NCBI RefSeq assembly: GCF_922984935.1
Contig: NC_060075.1
Span: 102,601,001 to 102,665,000, forward strand
Length of the DNA stretch: 64,000 bases
Reading direction: 5' to 3'
Source of the DNA: Meles meles
Taxonomy: Eukaryota > Chordata > Mammalia > Carnivora > Mustelidae
Shown: piece by piece, positions 58,226 to 64,000 of the stretch
Numbering within the stretch: the first letter of the stretch is position 1
Layout: every line of letters begins with the position of its first letter
The notes under the pieces: model-generated
What the model was told of the DNA's origin: nothing
What the model saw: the letters and a program-made list of their open reading frames with translations, nothing else
Databases searched by the model: none
Program-made: the position numbers and the translations under genes

Positions 58226-60670
58226 AAACAACTGAATGTCTCAGAATGTCAAGTGCCATAGGGAAGCCAAGCATAACACAACCTTAAAAGTGTTGCTTTT
58301 AATTAAGGACATCAAGGTAATGGACGTCTTTAGCAAAGGTGTTTGGCAATGCCAAAGATGTCATGAATCAAAGAGTCATCAATCGGTGGGGGGAAATTAT
58401 TGGTCATTGAATGGCATTGGTGATGTGATCCATAGAGATCACTTTGGTTACATTTTAAATTTAAATAAAGTCTACGGGTTTACTTGATGACAGGAAAGAA
58501 CCAGCAGCAAATTAAAATAATGGAATGATAGCAGTTAATTTATGAGAAAGCAGAGGTTTTGGAGTCTGGATCCCACATTGGACCCTTAAACTGGAAACTG
58601 AATCTGTTCTTAGTTATTTTTTTCTTTAATTCTCTGCGTGTTTCAGTTCCCATTCTGAGAATTTCTCAAGTTATCCACTATATAGCTAATTTCATTCCTA
58701 CAGTTTGACATTTGTTCTTCACATTTTTTACTCTGGGTTTTACTGCAATTTGATTCATACGTGCCTTGTGAGATATAATTTCAAAAGTAAGCTTTTCTGC
58801 CTCAGCCCAGATTTTCCTTTACTTAAATTGCAGTATTTTATCATAGACCACCACCTCCTAAAACAGGGCAATATCAACTTTTGTCAAAAGGAGAAAGATA
58901 TATAATAAGAAGATAAGTATTTATTACAGGATTATAGAATTTTCCTATTATGCTTGTAAAGATTAAAGATATTAGTATTTATTATTTTTATAGATCACCC
59001 TGTAATTTTATCAGTTAATTCACAAAGTAAAATGAAATGATAAAAATGTAAATTATTTGATTCTATTATCTACTTACTCGAAATTCTGTGCACTGATACT
59101 TTCTTTTTTTTTTTTGTATCTTGAAGTAAGAATGTGAAGGCTCTCTTGCCAGAAGGCTGCACGCAGGTCATAAAATTTACGTGTAGTAGATGTAGGCTTA
59201 AGTCTACAGATCTCCCACTCATTACTCTTGTATGTTTTCATAAATTGTTAGCCTGATTGTCATTATTCTCACCTGGCAATCAGGTGGATAGCAACATTGA
59301 ACTCACAAATAGTTTGAGATATTTAAATGAAATAAACTGACACTCCTGAGCTCTGAATAAGCACTGAAAATAGAACACTGCTAGTTAAAAAAAAATGGAA
59401 TTTATATATAGACACAAACAATTCTCAGCTCATTACCATATCAACCTCAGTAATAGGGTCAAAAGATCAAAAAGTACACATATAGATGAGATGAAGGAAA
59501 TCCTGGATAAATAGCAACCACTGGCTTTAGTACATATTACTTGTGGGAAGTGTCAGGAAATAACCAAAACCATAGGACACAAGCCCATCGTGTATTTGAC
59601 TAGCAGCATGCAAATAAAATTTATGGCACTTAAAGTTAAGGAGGTGCATTTTGTTCTCTATGATTTGAAATTTTTATAGAACAAGGGTTTTATTTGTAAA
59701 ACTTACGGTATTGTCACCTAATTTTTTTGCTTCTACTGGGCCTTACAATTACTGCTGTGTTTTCTGAACAGGTGCTGTAGCTCTGACAAGAACCTTGCCT
59801 TCAGCTCAGCCTCTCTCTAACTCACAGTTATGTCTGTAGACAGTGTTGCCATTATGTCATGGAGAGAACCCTTATCTCCATACTGACAGTTTCCTTCCTA
59901 CTTGGTTACTGCAAGTCAAAATTTCTCTGCTCTCTCTTTAGTCACTTTGTCTGTGAGTTACTTAATAATCAAGTTTATTGCATTATTAGTAACAACAATG
60001 AATGCGGGTGTGCACGTTGCCTTTAACGCTGCTCTGTCAGTTCTTGTTACCAACATCAGTGGAATTTGACAATAGATTCAGTTCTATACAGTTTCTTTCA
60101 CAAAGCCATGCCTTAAGATATAATTAGGAACTTGGCAATAGTACCATGATAAATGTTCAGTATTCTGAAATGATCTTTTTTTCCTCCACATCAATAAGCT
60201 TTATGCTGCATCTATAGGCAGTCATTCAAAATTTCTTAATGATGGTGATTGCAGCATTTTGCTGACTATTCTGCAGTCACTATAGCTGTAAGAGCTGACA
60301 ATTAATTTCAAAGAAACTGAATTCATGTCACAGTCTACACTAAGCATAATCCACATGCTGTCCAAATTGCATATGGGTGAGTCAGATGTGAAAGATTCCA
60401 CTGAATTTTGCTGTGCTGGCAGCAGTTCTAATAAACAAAAAACTCAACTACCAAACAAGAAAATCAGATTTGACAATATCTGGTGTTAATAGCATGTATA
60501 GCAGAAGGTAGAGAGGAACCAAGAAAAGGCAAATAAGAAAAAGAACAACACCAACAAAACATGAGAGCCATTTATGTGTCATTGACAACAAGGTACCAGA
60601 GTACTCCAAACTGACCCATCTACCTTAGCAATCACACCATCCTACCTCTGCTTTCTTCCTTGTATTTCAG
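58226..60670. other. no gene; unassigned
   Basis: No repeat family recognised apart from low-complexity A/T. 59750-60080 is richer in G+C. No frame longer than 83 codons. Confidence 0.4.
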
Positions 60671-60694
60671 TAAAGAAAACTATGACCGGAATCA
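60671..60694 (+). other. candidate 24-nt microexon, unproven
   Basis: CTTTCTTCCTTGTATTTCAG (60651-60670) is a strong pyrimidine tract and acceptor, and GTAAGTATT (60695-60703) a near-perfect donor. Between them are 24 bases, a multiple of three. Read with the first base as the end of a split codon, they encode KENYDRN plus a split codon, with no stop. In the other two phases TAA is present at the start or the frame contains little. A real microexon would need a host gene spanning the window, which cannot be seen here. Confidence 0.2.
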
Positions 60695-60879
60695 GTAAGT
60701 ATTTGACAACAGGCTATTTCAGAGAACATGTTGAAATTTTCTATAGAAACATAGATTCTCACAGTTGGAAAAAGAAGGGGCAGATAATCGATGAGAGGAT
60801 TGGTTCTATGCAGCCTTGAAATATGTTTGCCCACAAGTGCTTGAATATTCCTGGTTTTGGAGAACTAATTATGCAGAAG

Positions 60880-61025
60880 GCGAAGTGTTATCTTTTGGGA
60901 TCGGTAGACATGAATTTAAATCCTTGATCTACTTTTCCAGTAAATAACCCTGAGAAAGTTAAATAAAATCTCTAGTGCTCAGCTTTCTCATTTTGGAATA
61001 GAGACATAACCTCAACCAAAGACCA
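60880..61025 (+). mobile_element. MIR, sense
   Basis: GGATCGGTAGACATGAATTTAAATCC, in pieces, then CTTTTCCAGTAAATAACCC, GAGAAAGTTAAATAAAATCTC and CTCAGCTTTCTCATTTTGGAATAG follow the MIR consensus from its tRNA-like part through the core. Confidence 0.7.
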
Positions 61026-64000
61026 TAGTTGCAATTTTTTTAAAATCTTGTTATTTTTTTCCCTCTCTCACTTTGCAGCTGCTCACCACCTAGTTCTAAG
61101 ACAATCTTGAATTATGTAGCCATTGGTACATCAACAATTTCCTTTCTTTGTTTACCTCCAGCATGAAGACCAGAATGGATGTAATTTAAAGTCACATCAC
61201 CCTTATAAATGCCAGTATCAGTAACTGAGTCATCATTTTAGGTTATCGTTTAGTATTTCTATTGCCAACTAGACTCAGAAACCACCAACCTCTAGGCTGG
61301 CGGTACATCTGGGAAACTGCTTTGGCAAGATACCTCTATCTTAAGTCACAAGAAACCAATGTAAAGCTAAATGGAGTAAGTTCTCAGTCCTGTAATGCCA
61401 GTCAGATTAGATTCGGTACATCAGATCAGTGACATAACTGAGGAATGATTTCCTTTCTGTCTTTCTGTTCTGCCTTCTAAATTAACAGTTATATTTCAAG
61501 ATTGCTTTACGTGGCTATAAATGAATGCCAACAATTCCTGGGATCCTATGTTCAACACCTGCACAAAAACCCCTAGCTCGACTCCAAACGAAAGGCATAT
61601 GTCAACCCTGAAACATTCAGGATGTCCAGACTACATGCTGATGGTCTTAAATGTGGGTTGGACACTTATCCCTACACCAGTGACTGTGATGTGAGGATGG
61701 AAAGAGGAGGCTAGGGAAGGGGTCAATCCATCAAAATCACATTGCACTCCTCAAAGGTTATTAAAGGTTGTTGGGATGAAATTACACTGTCCACCATATC
61801 TGGGTTACCACCAAGACTTCTGTGTTCTAATGTCTACTAAAGTCCTACTGTGTTTCTGGATACTTAGTCTAGAATTACATACTTACCATGGAACAGATTA
61901 TTTATAGTAGATCCTCTCTCATGTTTGCATACCCCAATGCCACTTTTCTGCTTCTAGTCCTTCATCTTGTCTGTTGAGGATACGACCATGCTAGGAAGGT
62001 GGCATTCTGAGTTCATAACACCAAAATAGAAGTTAAATTTTCACATGGCCCACACCTAGTTAGTGAAAAAGAGCTAGTTAGTATAGGAATGTATTCAGAT
62101 CTGCTAAATGCAGAGAGGCAGCTATAACCACATTGTGAATCTTTAATCCTTTCACTCGGGCGCAGCTACTAACACACTTTTGCAAATATGACTTGGCTGT
62201 GAGTCATTTAGCTCTATTTCCTATGCTCTTTGGAACCAAACTGGGTTCAAGGGAACTTCTACAGCCAGGTATTGGGCCTCACTCTCTTATTACAAATAAG
62301 CAATTTAGATGCTACCTCTCTACCTTTCCTACTCTCTACCTCTACCTTTCCAAGAAGCATTCTTTACTGGCTGCCACAATGTTTTCTCCTGATTGCTTTT
62401 ACAGAACTTCCTCTTCAATCTCCACTGCTTTTAGCAGTTTTGCACACTTGGTTTGCAATTTAAATGTTTTCTAGTTTCAACAGTAATTGTATTTTATTTC
62501 ATATTAGCTTTAGGTGAAAAGGAACAGCTGTATGTCTTTACCATTATACCAGAATTTTCTCGTTTTTTTAAAACAGGGGTATTTGATGCACATAAATCAA
62601 CAAAACTCTTTTCAATTATTCTCGAAACTGTCTCCTCACATTATACTACTCCTGTGTTACCAGTCTTCAAGCATGCATCTTTTGCTATTCAATTATTTTG
62701 CTGATTTTTTATTAGCAATTGCATATATATTTTGAAAGATTGATTATTATTTCTTGTAACAGCCTGTTCTTGTTTTATAGATGTGATAACTTCTTCATTT
62801 CTTTTTTGCTTTGCCTCTCTAGATATAAATTCTTGATTTTAATTTATTCTTCTGTTTCTTCCTTTAGCACATTGCATGTGTTTAATCTTTTTTCTAGTTT
62901 TCATACTACTTGCTTTCATCAAAGTGATTCTTTGATCTCTATCAATACCTACAAATGATAAATATTAATGGCTCTAGAGTGTGTCCCACTGCTTACACAA
63001 AGTTTTTGCCAGTGATGCTTACACTATTTGGAGCCCTGTGTGAATTTCAGACAGTCTTACAGATGATCTTTTCAGCTGGTCTCTCCCCAGCCTTGGAAGT
63101 GGTTTCTTCACACATTGATCAGTATTTGCTAAATAATGCCCAAAAATGACCCTCCACAGATCTCCAGAGAACCTTCCATGCAGCTCTCTTCTCTTTAGTC
63201 CTTTGTCTCATGAACTCCAGCCAACTGGGTCTTCTTAGACTCCTAATCCCATGTTCTGTGGTAAGGAAATGTTTCAGAGACCTCCAGTCTTCCCATTCAA
63301 AGAGACCTGAGATGGAAGAAAAGTTGAATATATGTTTTATTCGGTCTGGGTATACCTCCTTTTAGTCAAGTTATTTGATTTAAGTTTAAGAAATGTGAAG
63401 ATATGAAAAATATATGTTATTTTTATCATTAGATGCTATATAAAAAGTGGAAATTTCCTTTATTATTAACAATTTATATCTCTAAACTGATAAAGAGTCT
63501 ATATACTTGACATCTTTCTCATTTGAGAGGAACTCATGAATTGTATCAACTATACATTAGATCACTTTGATCATGAAAACTGATTTGTCAATTTGTTTCT
63601 TTACAATGTTTGCCTTATAATATGGATCAAATGTACTGTATCTTCAAATACTTGCATTTGGAAATAAAATTGTAATTGCTTAACTTAAAATTCAGGTTTA
63701 ATAAACTGTTAATTGTTACTATATGGTTAATGGTTACCAAACTATATTAACTTTATTTTTAAAATAACTTAATTTTTTAATTTCATTATATGATCAGCCA
63801 CAACATCCAAATATGGCTTATGGAATTATAAAAAACATCCAAGACTGAAGAGTTGATGTGTATGTTGTTCAATTCAGTCAAAGAGAGTCTATTTTCCTTG
63901 TGGCTCACCACAGAGCAAAGTCCTGAATTATAACATCTGGCAAATATGCACTTACACCCACAGTGTATATCACCTATACTCCTGTCACAAGAAAAAGAAA
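61026..64000. other. no gene; unassigned
   Basis: Short ORFs around 62190-62740 overlap in different frames and lie in AT-rich text with no start or splice support. 62700-62960 may be degraded L1. Nothing else recognised to the window end. Confidence 0.4.

Overview
This window looks like nuclear DNA from a carnivoran mammal. The clearest sign is about nineteen copies of a tRNA-derived SINE whose head, internal box and CT-rich tail ending in an AAATAAATAAAATC motif match the CAN-SINE (SINEC) family. The head wording (GGGTTAAAGCC) and the CTACTTGTGATCTCTGTCTG tail are, from memory, most like mustelids or other arctoid carnivores; that placement is inference. The DNA is AT-rich by eye and has no CpG island, rRNA, functional tRNA, CRISPR array or operon. 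No complete host protein-coding gene is visible. The only long ORFs are remains of LINE-1 ORF2. Three short exon-like intervals are offered as candidates only: 4134-4230 on the plus strand, 4425-4544 on the minus strand, and a 24-nt microexon-like interval at 60671-60694. The window is best read as intergenic or deep intronic sequence.

Layout. 1-9.4 kb: old L1 pieces, one SINE, a GATA microsatellite, a 43-bp tandem duplication, and a mostly non-repetitive stretch that holds two of the exon candidates. 9.4-18.2 kb: three old L1 blocks (one with a 5' inversion), a Tigger DNA transposon split by a SINE, and an old L1 interrupted by a young L1 tail and another SINE. 18.7-21.5 kb: the youngest large element, a twin-primed L1 with an ORF2 open from mid reverse transcriptase to its stop apart from one frameshift, inserted inside an older SINE with both target-site duplications (TSDs) preserved. 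21.5-34.4 kb: mostly unassigned sequence with MIR, SINE and simple repeats. 34.4-35.2 kb: stacked L1 3' ends. 36.5-43.2 kb: a long antisense L1 that received a second L1 at 39422-42007; this second copy carries an internal inverted segment and a probable 3' transduction. 43.2-58.2 kb: old L1 blocks, young SINEs, an L2 tail and an MLT1-like LTR. 58.2-64 kb: mostly unassigned, with one MIR and the microexon-like site.

I see no gene system whose parts work together. The interest lies in retrotransposition mechanics: three L1 copies with inverted segments (two from almost the same part of ORF2), a candidate 3' transduction, and clean nested insertions that can be dated relative to one another. 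Family names are from memory of consensus sequences and boundaries are by eye; RepeatMasker with a carnivore library would settle both.
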